Below are positions 6,540-14,136 of a stretch of DNA of 14,136 nucleotides, in pieces. This stretch comes from Fervidobacterium sp. (GTDB taxonomy: Bacteria; Thermotogota; Thermotogae; Thermotogales; Fervidobacteriaceae): assembly GCA_003522805.1 (NCBI GenBank), contig DPIB01000069.1, positions 1 to 14,136 of the forward strand. Direction: 5' to 3'. The notes under the pieces are model-generated. The model saw only the letters and a program-made list of their open reading frames with translations, was not told the origin of the DNA and searched no databases. Numbering within the stretch: the stretch's first letter is position 1; every line of letters begins with the position of its first letter. Position numbers and translations under genes: made by a program.

Positions 6540-8123
6540 CTAAATCTTCTCGCTTATTGCCTTCGCTTGCATGAATAGTCCCAAGTGATCTCTTCCACCC
6601 GTCTTGCTATCTGTACCGGACATGTTGAATCCACCAAATGGATGTGGACCGACTAGCGCACCTGTTGATTTTCTGTTGAAGTAGAGATTGCCTACGTGGA
6701 ATTCTTCCTTTGCCCTCTCTATCCTTGCCCGGTCTCTACTATATAGAGAACCTGTTAGACCGTATTCCGTGGAATTTGCTATTCGCATTGCGTCGTCGAA
6801 ATCTTCCGCCTTTATTATCGATAATACAGGACCAAATATCTCTTCTTGTGCAATTCTCGCATTCCACGGAACATCTTTGAAGACAGTCGGTTCTATGAAA
6901 TATCCACCCAAATCTTCTCTACTCCTACCGCCACAGACAAGTGTACCTTCATTCTTTCCTATTTCTATATAGTTGAGAATTTTCTCCATCGAGGATTTGT
7001 TCACAACGGGTCCAAGCCAATTTTCCTTATACCTGACATCTCCCATTTTTATCTTCGATACTCTATCTACGACCTTTTCTACAAGTTTATCGTAAACGTC
7101 TTTCACTATTATTGCTCGGCTACCGGCACTACATTTTTGCCCTTGATAGCCAAATGCACTCACAACGATACCTTCCGCAGATGCGTCTAGGTCTGCCGTT
7201 TCATCAACAACAACAGCATCTTTTCCACCCATTTCAAGCACCGTTCTCTTCAACCAAATTTGGCCCGGTTGGGGCTTTGCAGCAAGCTCATGGATTCTTA
7301 ATCCAACCTCTTTGGAACCTGTGAAGCTGATGAATCTGATCTTCGGATGTTTCACCAAATACTCGCCTGCTAACGCACCACTACCGGGCATGAAATTGAC
7401 TACACCATCTGGTAAGCCTATTTCTTGTAGCACCTCGAAGAATTTTGCACCGATTACGGGACTGTCACTCGCAGGCTTTAGGATAACCGTGTTCCCCGTT
7501 ACAATCGCAGAACTGGTCATCCCAACGAGTATGGCAAGTGGGAAATTCCATGGTGGAATGATCGCACCTACCCCGAGAGGTATATACCTAAGTTCGTTCC
7601 GTTCACCCGGAATTCTAACTAACGGTTGATCAGATGAATATCTGAGCATATCTCTCGCGTAGTATTCAAGAAAATCAATTGCCTCTGCCACATCTGCATC
7701 AGCCTCAACCCAACTCTTTCCAACTTCGTAAACCAGCCATGCATCAAATTCAAATCTTCTCTCTTTAATTCTCTTTGCAGCCTTTAGCATGTATTCTGAC
7801 CTGATGTGTGCTGGTGTTTTACTCCACGTTTCAAACGCTTTCCACGCACTTTCTACTGCACGCTCAGCAAGCGCCTCATCGGCACTGTTTACGTATCCAA
7901 CTACTTCGTCATATTTACTGGGATTGATTGATTTTATTTTCTTTTCCGACTTGTAGACTTTTCCTCCTATGACGATATCATACTCTTTTCCAAACTCACT
8001 GTACACTTTTTCAAGTGCTGTCTGCATGCGTTCCTCATTTTCTGGTTTTGAAAAATCTACTATTGGTTCGTTCTTGAATGGTGGTATGACTGTCCAATCT
8101 GTCACTTCATATCCTTCGTACAT
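6540..8123 (-). CDS. pruA: 1-pyrroline-5-carboxylate (L-glutamate gamma-semialdehyde) dehydrogenase
   Basis: This 527-aa cytoplasmic enzyme oxidises glutamate semialdehyde, the open form of 1-pyrroline-5-carboxylate, to glutamate with NAD(P)+. The aldehyde dehydrogenase fold is complete: PPWNFPLAI (190-198), ILKPAS with Lys216, FTGSKEVG (267-274), the general base in LEMGGK (Glu297), the nucleophile in GQKCSAG (Cys331) and EIFGPV (428-433). The N-terminus, with FKNEPIVDFSKPEN at about 16-29 and YDIVIGGK following, is the form seen in the RocA/PruA subfamily and not in general aldehyde dehydrogenases, and the length fits. It is the last gene of the ornithine operon, 42 bp after oraE, with a G-run ribosome binding site before the ATG and a strong terminator behind. 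Its position suggests that ornithine or proline carbon reaching P5C is also drained to glutamate, alongside the OraSE route. Confidence 0.92.
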   Translation of the reverse strand: MYEGYEVTDWTVIPPFKNEPIVDFSKPENEERMQTALEKVYSEFGKEYDIVIGGKVYKSEKKIKSINPSKYDEVVGYVNSADEALAERAVESAWKAFETWSKTPAHIRSEYMLKAAKRIKERRFEFDAWLVYEVGKSWVEADADVAEAIDFLEYYARDMLRYSSDQPLVRIPGERNELRYIPLGVGAIIPPWNFPLAILVGMTSSAIVTGNTVILKPASDSPVIGAKFFEVLQEIGLPDGVVNFMPGSGALAGEYLVKHPKIRFISFTGSKEVGLRIHELAAKPQPGQIWLKRTVLEMGGKDAVVVDETADLDASAEGIVVSAFGYQGQKCSAGSRAIIVKDVYDKLVEKVVDRVSKIKMGDVRYKENWLGPVVNKSSMEKILNYIEIGKNEGTLVCGGRSREDLGGYFIEPTVFKDVPWNARIAQEEIFGPVLSIIKAEDFDDAMRIANSTEYGLTGSLYSRDRARIERAKEEFHVGNLYFNRKSTGALVGPHPFGGFNMSGTDSKTGGRDHLGLFMQAKAISEKI

Positions 8124-8165
8124 TTTATCCCCCCCTAATGTTTAGTGTCGAGTGTATTCACACAA

Positions 8166-10367
8166 TCATTGTCTTTCAGTTTTCTCCTTCAGTTTCTTGA
8201 CAATGAACGATGCAACATCTGCTCCTTTTGTACCTCTGCCAAATCCTGCATCTACACCATTTTCAACTGCCATATCGTTGTTGATCTGTGTCCCACCAAC
8301 GATTATGAGCACCTTATCTCTGATGCCCTTCTCTATCGCAAGTTCGTTGAGCCTCTGCATATTTTTAACATGCACATCATTGTGAGTAATGATCATAGAG
8401 GCAAGAATTGCATCTGCACCAGTCTCAATAGCTGCATCTATCAATTTCTCTGGAGGTACACTTGTGCCTAAATAGACGTATTTTATACCGTATTTTTCGA
8501 TCCCACCGTGTTTGATGTCGAGTATTTCTCTTAGTCCAACAGAATGTTCGTCCTCACCAACAGTAGCAGCCACGACCTTAATTGGATGTTTTTCAACGAA
8601 TTCAAATAAATCTTCTTCAGGAAGCGTTTCAGGTTTCTTTGGTAGTTCAAGTTCGTCCACTTTGATCTCGAATGGTACTCTAGCCTTTAACTCCACATAC
8701 GTACCTTCCGATGGGTGGAGCACGGTTTTGGCAATGATCGTTGGGTCTTGGAGTCCGAGCCTTTCACAGACTGTCAATGCTGCTGCCTCTGCATATTCTT
8801 CAGGTAAAGAGAATGTCATGTCGAGTTGTATCCAACCATCTGCAAACCACTCGACTTCTGGTTTTATAACTTTCTGCTTCCTCATGTCCGTTATCTTCTC
8901 AAGCCTTACTGTCACATTATCCGTCTCATCGAGTTCGTCTATAAATTGTATCTTATCGGGATTGTGGAATGTGCAGCCACCTATCAAATCACATGGCTTT
9001 TCAACATCTGCTGGGATGTTGTTGTAGCCAAAGTGTTCACACACCGGAGCCATGTAATCCACATCTCTTGAGACAACACTGCCAGCCGCGATTTCACCAT
9101 CTTTTTTCCTTGCAATTCCATCGCCAAATCTCTCTGGATAATATCCATTATCCACGAACATACCTGCTTCTAGTGCCTCGAAGTATCCACCCATGTTAAC
9201 TATCTCTTCGAGCATGAGAATAGCTCTCATTTTGAGTTCTCTAACCTTTTCCCTCACTGCTTGTTGGTCTACCTTGACGTACTTCTTTATTCCATCCATG
9301 GCTAGGAGCGTGTGCTTTGCTGTTTCAATACCTCTTATCGAATTGACATGCCAAGGTACATTTCTACCTTCATCAGGTGTGATCGTTGACTGCAGGTCTG
9401 CGCTTGTAAGCCTCGAAAGAACAGTGTTTATTACGTGGGCCCGCGTTGCATCGAAGAGATCCGACTCTATGTATCTAGTGTTCATCTGTGCTCTGAATCT
9501 GTATCCATCAAATAGCTCTCTCAATGCAATTGCATAGGGCATATCTATTCTCATTTCTGGGAGCGGTGCAATGACTGGTGGAACAGTTGATAATGCTATG
9601 TTGCCCTTCGGCATACCTACTTTCACAGAATACAAGCAGTTTATACCATGTTGTACCAACAGTTCCGGCATAACTGTCCAAGCTAATTTTGCGGATGCAT
9701 TTGCATTGTGTGCACCGTCTATCTGAAGCATTTCCGCCCATGCCATGATCTTCTTTGCAACTGCCGCATCAACAAATGATCTAACTGGGTTAACACCACG
9801 ATAAAGCACGTTGTATTGCGGATCTTGATGAGCACCATTGACTCCTTCTTCTGCAAATAAAACAGCGATTTCAGGACCGGCGACACCGGAGACATAACTA
9901 TGAAAGTTGATTGGTCTTCCAACTTCATCTTCGATTAAATCGAGTGCCTTTCTCGTCGCCCTTAATTGCTTTCTTGTTATCGGTATACCGCCAACACCTT
10001 CTGGAGTACCTTCAATCAGACCATCGAAGTGTGATTGGCCAAGCGTGCGAATAACCATTATGTGATCAGCACCATGCCATGCTGCCATACGCATGCGCCT
10101 TATGTCGTCTTCGAATCTACCAGAGGCAATTTCTGAAGTGATTACCACATCTGGTTGTGGATCGATGTTGTTGAAATAATGTGCAGCAGGTAGTGGAATG
10201 CTATTCTTCAGTGGTTCACTGATCTGATAGTACTCGTATCTATCTATCTTTGTCCCTTCAGGTAATTTCTTTCTCCAAGTCCAGCCTCTTCTCCTAGGTC
10301 TATATTTATCCAAATCCTTAAGTATCTCTTCTACATCAATTGGTTTTCTTGGGTCAAGCTTATCCAT
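8166..10367 (-). CDS. oraE: D-ornithine 4,5-aminomutase, large (B12- and PLP-binding) subunit
   Basis: With OraS this 733-aa protein moves the delta-amino group of D-ornithine to C4, giving 2,4-diaminopentanoate by a radical mechanism that uses adenosylcobalamin and PLP. The N-terminal two-thirds is the PLP-dependent aminomutase barrel (for example HGADHIMVIRTLGQSHFDGL at about 98-117 and HSYVSGVAGPEIAVLF at 156-171). The C-terminal Rossmann domain (about 595-733) carries the cobalamin motif DEHSVG, with axial-ligand His608. Eleven residues on, in ILDIKHGG, Lys619 has the spacing known for the PLP-binding lysine in this family and in lysine 5,6-aminomutase. The later IIVGGTQINND segment fits the B12 domain. 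The length matches known OraE. The start codon overlaps the oraS stop by one base (TAATG), with AAAGGGGTGA upstream, so the two subunits are probably translated in step. Confidence 0.96.
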   Translation of the reverse strand: MDKLDPRKPIDVEEILKDLDKYRPRRRGWTWRKKLPEGTKIDRYEYYQISEPLKNSIPLPAAHYFNNIDPQPDVVITSEIASGRFEDDIRRMRMAAWHGADHIMVIRTLGQSHFDGLIEGTPEGVGGIPITRKQLRATRKALDLIEDEVGRPINFHSYVSGVAGPEIAVLFAEEGVNGAHQDPQYNVLYRGVNPVRSFVDAAVAKKIMAWAEMLQIDGAHNANASAKLAWTVMPELLVQHGINCLYSVKVGMPKGNIALSTVPPVIAPLPEMRIDMPYAIALRELFDGYRFRAQMNTRYIESDLFDATRAHVINTVLSRLTSADLQSTITPDEGRNVPWHVNSIRGIETAKHTLLAMDGIKKYVKVDQQAVREKVRELKMRAILMLEEIVNMGGYFEALEAGMFVDNGYYPERFGDGIARKKDGEIAAGSVVSRDVDYMAPVCEHFGYNNIPADVEKPCDLIGGCTFHNPDKIQFIDELDETDNVTVRLEKITDMRKQKVIKPEVEWFADGWIQLDMTFSLPEEYAEAAALTVCERLGLQDPTIIAKTVLHPSEGTYVELKARVPFEIKVDELELPKKPETLPEEDLFEFVEKHPIKVVAATVGEDEHSVGLREILDIKHGGIEKYGIKYVYLGTSVPPEKLIDAAIETGADAILASMIITHNDVHVKNMQRLNELAIEKGIRDKVLIIVGGTQINNDMAVENGVDAGFGRGTKGADVASFIVKKLKEKTERQ

Positions 10368-10735
10368 TATTTGCTCACCCCTTTGAAGATTCTATCGACA
10401 TCTTCCCAGTATTGTCCTTCAATCAACTTTCTGCCTGCTTCCATATAGTCGATACCCTTTTCTTTCGCTATGCGCCAGACGATATGACCAGCACCCTTAC
10501 CGAGCAAGCCTCTCTCAAAGATCATGTCAACAAGTTGCTTTGATTCAAGACTATTGAATCCCATTCTGAGTAGCACAGATCTTTCTATCGATGGTGACGT
10601 ATGCGTCTGAGCAAGATCAACGAGTGGATCTACGACTTTTTCAACAAGCTGCCAAAAGTATACGTTCAATTCTTCATCGCTCATGCCTTGAAGATGCTTG
10701 GACCTTTCCACAAAATCATCAACTCTCGGTTTCAT
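10367..10735 (-). CDS. oraS: D-ornithine 4,5-aminomutase, small subunit
   Basis: This 122-aa helical protein is the small partner of OraE in the heterotetrameric D-ornithine aminomutase. It has no cofactor motif of its own; in the known enzyme the small subunit packs on the barrel that holds PLP and cobalamin. Recognisable family segments are THTSPSIERSVLLRMGF (about 44-60) and ERGLLGKGAGHIV (about 74-86), and the size is normal. Its ATG overlaps the ortB stop in an ATGA arrangement. A strong GGAGGTG lies about 6 bases upstream, inside the end of ortB. oraE begins at its stop codon. The chain of overlaps fits an obligate complex made in fixed ratio. Confidence 0.95.
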   Translation of the reverse strand: MKPRVDDFVERSKHLQGMSDEELNVYFWQLVEKVVDPLVDLAQTHTSPSIERSVLLRMGFNSLESKQLVDMIFERGLLGKGAGHIVWRIAKEKGIDYMEAGRKLIEGQYWEDVDRIFKGVSK

Positions 10736-12162
10736 TTCAACACCTCCTTAATTTCTGACATCCATTTCACAATTTCTTCTCCGCTTGCATGCAAATCTTC
10801 TTGCAGAAACTGCATCTCTGCGTCACTGAATTGTCTTACACCCTCCCGCTTGATTAGTTCTTTGAGATAACTCTTTTTCATATCTTCAACTGGGAATTCT
10901 ATGACACCTATCTGAGATGGGTGCTGCGGTATTGCTATCACTTTGCCAGGCACATCCTCTTTTATCGAGTCTCCTCTTTTCACAACCATGCCCATCTGTT
11001 TTGCAAAAGTCAGTTGCGCAGATGGAAGTTTGCCCGCACCCGTGTATTCCGTTTCGTTTACAACAATCGTCTGGTCCTCGTCCATTTCAAGAGCCAACGC
11101 AATCGCTGCCGTCAAAGACGTGTTACCTGCAGGTCCTCTTTGCAGACCTTCAAGTTGCGCAAGCATTTCTGTTACATAAAAAACCTCTCCTTGAGTTACC
11201 AAAACATACCTATCCATGTATCTCAATGGCCTTGCGGCATTCTTCGGCACATCAGATCTATCTGGAAAGACCGCAAATGGTATACCAAAACCCGTATGAC
11301 CTGTTGTGAAGTACTTCTTGTTAAAATCTTCATCACTTGCCATGTGAAGTCCCCTCAGATCTACACTTGCGCCGATTATCTTTGTTCCGATTGCACCTGC
11401 TTTTTTCAACCCTCGGGCGGTTCCTGTGATGAGACCGCCACCTGCATGCGTAACGATGACAGCATCTGGTTCTTTACCCGTTAATTCTTTCATCTGCAGT
11501 GCTATCTCGTATCCTAGTGTTTCTATACCAGCTATTGCGTACGGGGAATAAAGTGATGCGTTGAAGTATCCCGTCTGTTCGAGTAAGAGCAACGTGTAAT
11601 AGAAAAGTTCTGGACCTACCGTGAGCTGCACAACCTCTGCACCATATGCCTCACATGCACGGCCCTTTTCGAGTATCTCAGGCTGACCCCTCCAATGACT
11701 ATCGTAACACTCTTGCACGATGATACATTTTAAACCGCGCTTGGCAGCTTGAGAAGCAACGGCAGCACCGTAATTCCCACTTGTCGCTGCGATAACACCC
11801 TCATATCCGAATTCCTTTGCACGGTAGACACTAACAGCTGCACGCCTATCTTTGAAACTTCCAGATGGATTGGCAGCTTCATCTTTCAAGAATATCCGCG
11901 CACCTTTTCCTTTTGGGGCAAGTTTTCTTATTAGACGGTTTATATTCTTCAGTTCAACAAGTGGGGTATTTCCCACGCATGTTTCAGACTGGATCTGTCG
12001 TACCTCATCTATGGAATAACCAACTTCCTTCATCATCTTCTCATAATCGAATGCAATACCTTCGACAATGAATTCTTCATAGTCAATTCCAACTGCCTTT
12101 TTCATTATTTCAGTCCGTCTCGACATCACTGCATCGTAAGAAGTATCATTTGTTGATGTCAT
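10732..12162 (-). CDS. ortB: 2-amino-4-ketopentanoate thiolase, beta (PLP) subunit
   Basis: OrtB is the catalytic subunit of the thiolase that, with OrtA, cleaves 2-amino-4-ketopentanoate with CoA to alanine and acetyl-CoA. At 476 aa it is a fold-type II PLP enzyme related to threonine synthase. Visible elements are NPSGSFKDRRA with the PLP lysine Lys104, the ATSGNYGAA substrate/cofactor loop (127-135) and the glycine-rich phosphate cup in THAGGGLITG (238-247). The pathway starts from D-ornithine, so the alanine released is expected to be D-alanine; that is known chemistry of the pathway and not something seen here. The ATG overlaps the ortA stop (ATGA), with AGGTGAT about 5 bases upstream. 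The C-terminal 70 residues are helical and charged. The operon context makes the OrtB call firm, where sequence alone might be annotated as threonine synthase. Confidence 0.94.
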   Translation of the reverse strand: MTSTNDTSYDAVMSRRTEIMKKAVGIDYEEFIVEGIAFDYEKMMKEVGYSIDEVRQIQSETCVGNTPLVELKNINRLIRKLAPKGKGARIFLKDEAANPSGSFKDRRAAVSVYRAKEFGYEGVIAATSGNYGAAVASQAAKRGLKCIIVQECYDSHWRGQPEILEKGRACEAYGAEVVQLTVGPELFYYTLLLLEQTGYFNASLYSPYAIAGIETLGYEIALQMKELTGKEPDAVIVTHAGGGLITGTARGLKKAGAIGTKIIGASVDLRGLHMASDEDFNKKYFTTGHTGFGIPFAVFPDRSDVPKNAARPLRYMDRYVLVTQGEVFYVTEMLAQLEGLQRGPAGNTSLTAAIALALEMDEDQTIVVNETEYTGAGKLPSAQLTFAKQMGMVVKRGDSIKEDVPGKVIAIPQHPSQIGVIEFPVEDMKKSYLKELIKREGVRQFSDAEMQFLQEDLHASGEEIVKWMSEIKEVLK

Positions 12163-12473
12163 TTTTCATCACCTGCCAAAAACTCTCTCAGTTCTATGCC
12201 CACTTTCATCAATTCTGGTATAGGCTCACCAAAATTGTGGGTATACTTTGGATTGATATCTATCAAAATACCAGATAAGATTCGGTCAGTTGTGGTCTTA
12301 ATGCGTACTGTAGCACCAAGTGATGCAATTTCATCAACTAAGAAACCCTTTACCCTCATTTGAAGAGGTACCTTCTTTGTATCTTCAGGTAGGTACTGTG
12401 CTCGTTCTTCTGGAGATAATATGTTCATCTGTACTTGGACCCAATCGCCCTTTTTGGCCAAGTTTGTAGACAT
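12159..12473 (-). CDS. ortA: 2-amino-4-ketopentanoate thiolase, alpha subunit
   Basis: This 104-aa soluble protein is the small subunit of 2-amino-4-ketopentanoate thiolase and works only together with OrtB. It starts with AKKGDWVQVQMNILSPEERA (about 6-25) and contains LQMRVKGFL (about 37-45) and a beta-rich region ending in INPKYTHNFGEPIPEL (about 73-88), all typical of OrtA. It has no known catalytic motif, so the call leans on family resemblance and on its fixed position between ord and ortB. AGGGGTGA precedes the ATG by about 6 bases, 49 bp after the ord stop. Its stop overlaps the ortB start by four bases, so coupled translation is likely. Confidence 0.92.
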   Translation of the reverse strand: MSTNLAKKGDWVQVQMNILSPEERAQYLPEDTKKVPLQMRVKGFLVDEIASLGATVRIKTTTDRILSGILIDINPKYTHNFGEPIPELMKVGIELREFLAGDEK

Positions 12474-12522
12474 TGGATCACCCCTTTCATTTAGAAACTT
12501 TGCTGTTAGATTAGGATTAAAT

Positions 12523-13533
12523 CTAACGAATTGAGGATAAAATCGATCGTGGGACCGGAAGATCTGCCATGCATTTCAATCCTGGTTGAGCGTAAGTAAC
12601 TATTGGAATCATGTTCGTTGCTATAGCGATTGTTGCCTTCCCACCAGGAATTTCCGGTCTTATCGAAAGGCTTATATCTATATCGCCATGGATTTCCACA
12701 TAGTCACCTGTATCTACTCCTTCAAGATGTGGGTGAATTTGCTGAGGATGATATAACTCGATGACACACTTATCACCTGCGTATGCCTTTGCAGAGTGAT
12801 TGCAACCTGCAACCATGCCAGGTTGAACTTTTACAACAGATGTTTCTCTGTAGACACTGGATATTATCGGTTTCCTTTCTTCTTCAACTTTTGTTATATT
12901 CCATCCAAGTGCTCTTGAAATCATGCCTATGCTTTGGGGAAAACCGATATGCCCAACAATCGTCCCCTCTTTTAGTCCCTTTTCAAACTCTTCTGGCGTC
13001 GTTCCTACTCCTTGTGTTTCCATAACAGTTCTTCCGAATGGCGAAAGATCATTTATCCTTTTCGCAATTACTTTTTCAACTTTTGTACAAACACCCGTCA
13101 ATGCAATAATTAAGGTGTCAAGTACAAATCCGGGATTGACACCAGTCCCTAGGATAGTTACTCCATAACGTTTTGCAAGACTATCCATGTAAGCAGACTC
13201 TTCTGGATATAAGTCGAATGGAAAAGCCATCTCTTCAGCTATTGTGATGACGTTTGAATGATTCTTTACAGCGTATTCTATTTGAGGTAGAACGTCTCTT
13301 ATAAACGAACTGGTTGCAATTGCAACGATGTCTGGATTCGTCTCTTCAATGACGTCTATTGAATCTCGTACACGCGTCCCATATCTTTCAAGTCCAAGTA
13401 ATTCACCTACGTCTTTACCTATGAATTCTGGATTCTTGTCGATTACTCCGACCAACTTCATGAATTTACTTTCAACAATGTTTTTTGCAATACCTCTTCC
13501 CATGGCTCCAAAGCCCCATGTAACAACTCTCAT
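12523..13533 (-). CDS. ord: 2,4-diaminopentanoate dehydrogenase
   Basis: This 336-aa cytoplasmic NAD(P)+-dependent enzyme oxidatively deaminates 2,4-diaminopentanoate, the OraSE product, to 2-amino-4-ketopentanoate and ammonia, which OrtAB then cleaves. The N-terminus is a Rossmann nucleotide-binding motif (WGFGAMGRG, with Gly7, Gly9 and Gly12), followed by [13 protein letters not shown] (94-106) and [13 protein letters not shown] (129-141), as in the dihydrodipicolinate-reductase-like fold to which Ord belongs. The length is normal. It is the first gene of the operon, with GGGGAGGT 7-8 bases before the ATG and a candidate promoter about 60 bp upstream. Annotation pipelines often label such proteins dihydrodipicolinate reductase; the neighbours ortA, ortB, oraS and oraE make the Ord assignment secure. 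Confidence 0.94.
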   Translation of the reverse strand: MRVVTWGFGAMGRGIAKNIVESKFMKLVGVIDKNPEFIGKDVGELLGLERYGTRVRDSIDVIEETNPDIVAIATSSFIRDVLPQIEYAVKNHSNVITIAEEMAFPFDLYPEESAYMDSLAKRYGVTILGTGVNPGFVLDTLIIALTGVCTKVEKVIAKRINDLSPFGRTVMETQGVGTTPEEFEKGLKEGTIVGHIGFPQSIGMISRALGWNITKVEEERKPIISSVYRETSVVKVQPGMVAGCNHSAKAYAGDKCVIELYHPQQIHPHLEGVDTGDYVEIHGDIDISLSIRPEIPGGKATIAIATNMIPIVTYAQPGLKCMADLPVPRSILSSIR

Positions 13534-13594
13534 GATAATACCTCCCCTTTGTTTGATTTTTTAGTCGCAAGTTTGTTGAGAACTTCCCATATAT

Positions 13595-13624
13595 ATTGTA
13601 CAAAAATATCATCCATAAATCCAA
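13595..13624 (-). promoter_or_regulatory. Candidate promoter of the ornithine operon
   Basis: On the minus strand TTGGAT (13624-13619) and TACAAT (13600-13595) are 18 bases apart. The -10 matches five of six consensus positions and the -35 three. Transcription would begin near 13588, leaving a leader of about 55 bases before ord. The TATATAT run just downstream of the -10 makes the exact hexamer uncertain. Confidence 0.45.
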
Positions 13625-13874
13625 ATCTGTGCTTTCTGTTAGTTCAAAACATTTCTAAAATATTCACTCTGAAACTGATTTATACTCTCATTATCGCTAG
13701 TTTGCTCATTTATGCAGAAGTATGCAGCTGATATGTACAAAAATCTCTTCAAATCTGTGGCTTTTGCATATTTTCGTAATTCTTGTTCTTGCTTGTTACT
13801 TGGTCTTATCACACTTCTCAGTTATATCATCTTTCTAAATCTACATGTAACATATATTTATCACGAAATAATCA

Positions 13875-13902
13875 TTGAAAGTAACATGCAGTGTGATATA
13901 AT
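13875..13902 (+). promoter_or_regulatory. Promoter of the rightward gene
   Basis: TTGAAA (13875-13880) and a perfect TATAAT (13897-13902) are spaced by 16 bases. Transcription would start near 13909, within the perfect odd palindrome TTGAAATTCAA (13907-13917), a position where a repressor could act. The leader is about 63 bases long and ends in the strong ribosome binding site AAAGGGAGG before the ATG at 13972. Confidence 0.65.
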
Positions 13903-13971
13903 AAACTTGAAATTCAACTCGTAAGAAGAAGTTTCGTTTTCCAATACATCATTCAAAGGGAGGTTAGAGTT

Positions 13972-14136
13972 ATGGCATCTAAGAAAGGACTTACCGTAAC
14001 ACTGATTGTTATCGCTATCATCGTCATCGCTATCATCTGGGCAGTAGTAGCAAACAGTGGCAAAAAAGAAGAGGCGGCAACGGACGAGACAACAGAAGAG
14101 ACAACAGAAGAGACAACAACAGATGAATACGATTAT
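13972..14136 (+). CDS. Membrane-anchored or secreted protein of unknown function, partial (N-terminal 55 residues)
   Basis: Only the start of this gene is in the window; the frame is still open at the last base. The ATG has the strong ribosome binding site AAAGGGAGG about 8 bases upstream and a good promoter. The product begins MASKKGLTVTL, followed by a very hydrophobic isoleucine-rich helix (about 8-27), then a spacer of Lys-Lys-Glu-Glu and Thr/Glu repeats (about 31-51), ending Asp-Glu-Tyr-Asp-Tyr at the edge. No cleavage motif or lipobox cysteine is evident, so the helix may be an uncleaved anchor with the rest outside the cell. This design is common in Thermotogales extracytoplasmic proteins, including some solute-binding proteins, but the functional domain is not visible and I do not assign one. 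It is the only rightward gene here. Confidence 0.75.
   Translation, partial: MASKKGLTVTLIVIAIIVIAIIWAVVANSGKKEEAATDETTEETTEETTTDEYDY
14089..14112 (+). repeat. 12-bp tandem repeat encoding Thr-Thr-Glu-Glu
   Basis: ACAACAGAAGAG occurs twice in tandem, followed by a degenerate third copy starting ACAACAACAGAT. Each copy encodes Thr-Thr-Glu-Glu in the spacer after the membrane helix of the rightward gene. The number of copies could vary between strains by slippage. Confidence 0.8.

Larger units (their letters stand above)
13534..13971. other. Divergent intergenic region with promoters on both strands
   Basis: This AT-rich 438-bp spacer separates ord (leftward) from the truncated rightward gene. 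No credible coding sequence was found; the short plus-strand frames here lack ribosome binding sites and family resemblance. It carries a leftward promoter near 13595-13624 and a rightward promoter at 13875-13902. The roughly 250 bp between the two promoters shows no clear repeat or structure beyond AT-richness. Confidence 0.7.

Noticed and set aside
8512..9027. 171-residue serine-rich open frame on the plus strand
   Set aside because: It is antisense to oraE; the Ser-rich composition is what the reverse complement of a Glu/Asp/Thr-rich coding sequence gives.
10921..11484. 187-residue open frame on the plus strand
   Set aside because: It lies wholly antisense to ortB, has a Cys/Arg/His-rich composition unlike any family, and has no ribosome binding site. 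It is a shadow of the ortB codon pattern.
10732..12162. Threonine synthase
   Set aside because: The fold is the same, but the gene overlaps ortA and oraS inside a complete ornithine cluster, and no threonine-biosynthesis genes are near. OrtB is the better assignment.
12523..13533. Dihydrodipicolinate reductase (dapB)
   Set aside because: It shares the Rossmann and C-terminal fold, but the length is about 336 aa, where DapB is usually about 215-270 aa, and the context is the ornithine operon.
13549..13924. Two short plus-strand frames in the spacer before the rightward gene
   Set aside because: They have no ribosome binding site, no recognisable product, and a composition that simply reflects AT-rich DNA. 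They also overlap the predicted promoters.

Overview
The window looks like chromosomal DNA from an anaerobic, low-to-moderate GC thermophilic bacterium. A Fervidobacterium-like member of the Thermotogales is my best guess. That guess rests on the gene content (a B12-dependent ornithine-fermentation cluster next to a dipeptide epimerase and a simple three-part ABC importer), the strong GGAGG-type ribosome binding sites and the AT-rich spacers. No rRNA or other taxonomic marker is present, so the placement is inference. Ten genes run leftward (minus strand) in three blocks; an eleventh, cut by the right edge, runs rightward.

Block A (about 3726 down to 1) is an ABC importer: secreted binding protein, an unusual two-domain fused permease with an extra extracytoplasmic N-terminal domain, and the first 170 residues of the ATPase, which continues past the left edge. 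A good promoter (TTGAAT-18-TATAAT) precedes it. The substrate is not known; the protein families point to a small anion or metal-type ligand.

Block B (6226 down to 3814) is a two-gene unit: a cytoplasmic transglutaminase/protease-fold protein with an intact Cys-His-Asp triad, then an enolase-superfamily dipeptide epimerase. Together they suggest intracellular processing of peptides containing D-amino acids or murein fragments. Its upstream region carries a palindrome and a pair of direct repeats three helical turns apart, bracketing a possible promoter.

Block C (13533 down to 6540, ending in a perfect 16-bp terminator hairpin) is the oxidative ornithine-degradation operon: ord, ortA, ortB, oraS, oraE and a 1-pyrroline-5-carboxylate dehydrogenase. 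D-ornithine is rearranged by OraSE (PLP plus adenosylcobalamin) to 2,4-diaminopentanoate. Ord oxidatively deaminates this to 2-amino-4-ketopentanoate, and OrtAB thiolytically cleaves it with CoA to alanine and acetyl-CoA. The terminal P5C dehydrogenase would feed the alternative ornithine/proline route to glutamate. The ornithine racemase needed to make D-ornithine is not in this window.

The 438-bp region between ord and the rightward gene holds divergent promoters. The rightward gene begins with a membrane anchor and a Thr/Glu-rich spacer and is truncated by the window end. No tRNA, rRNA, CRISPR array or insertion sequence was seen.
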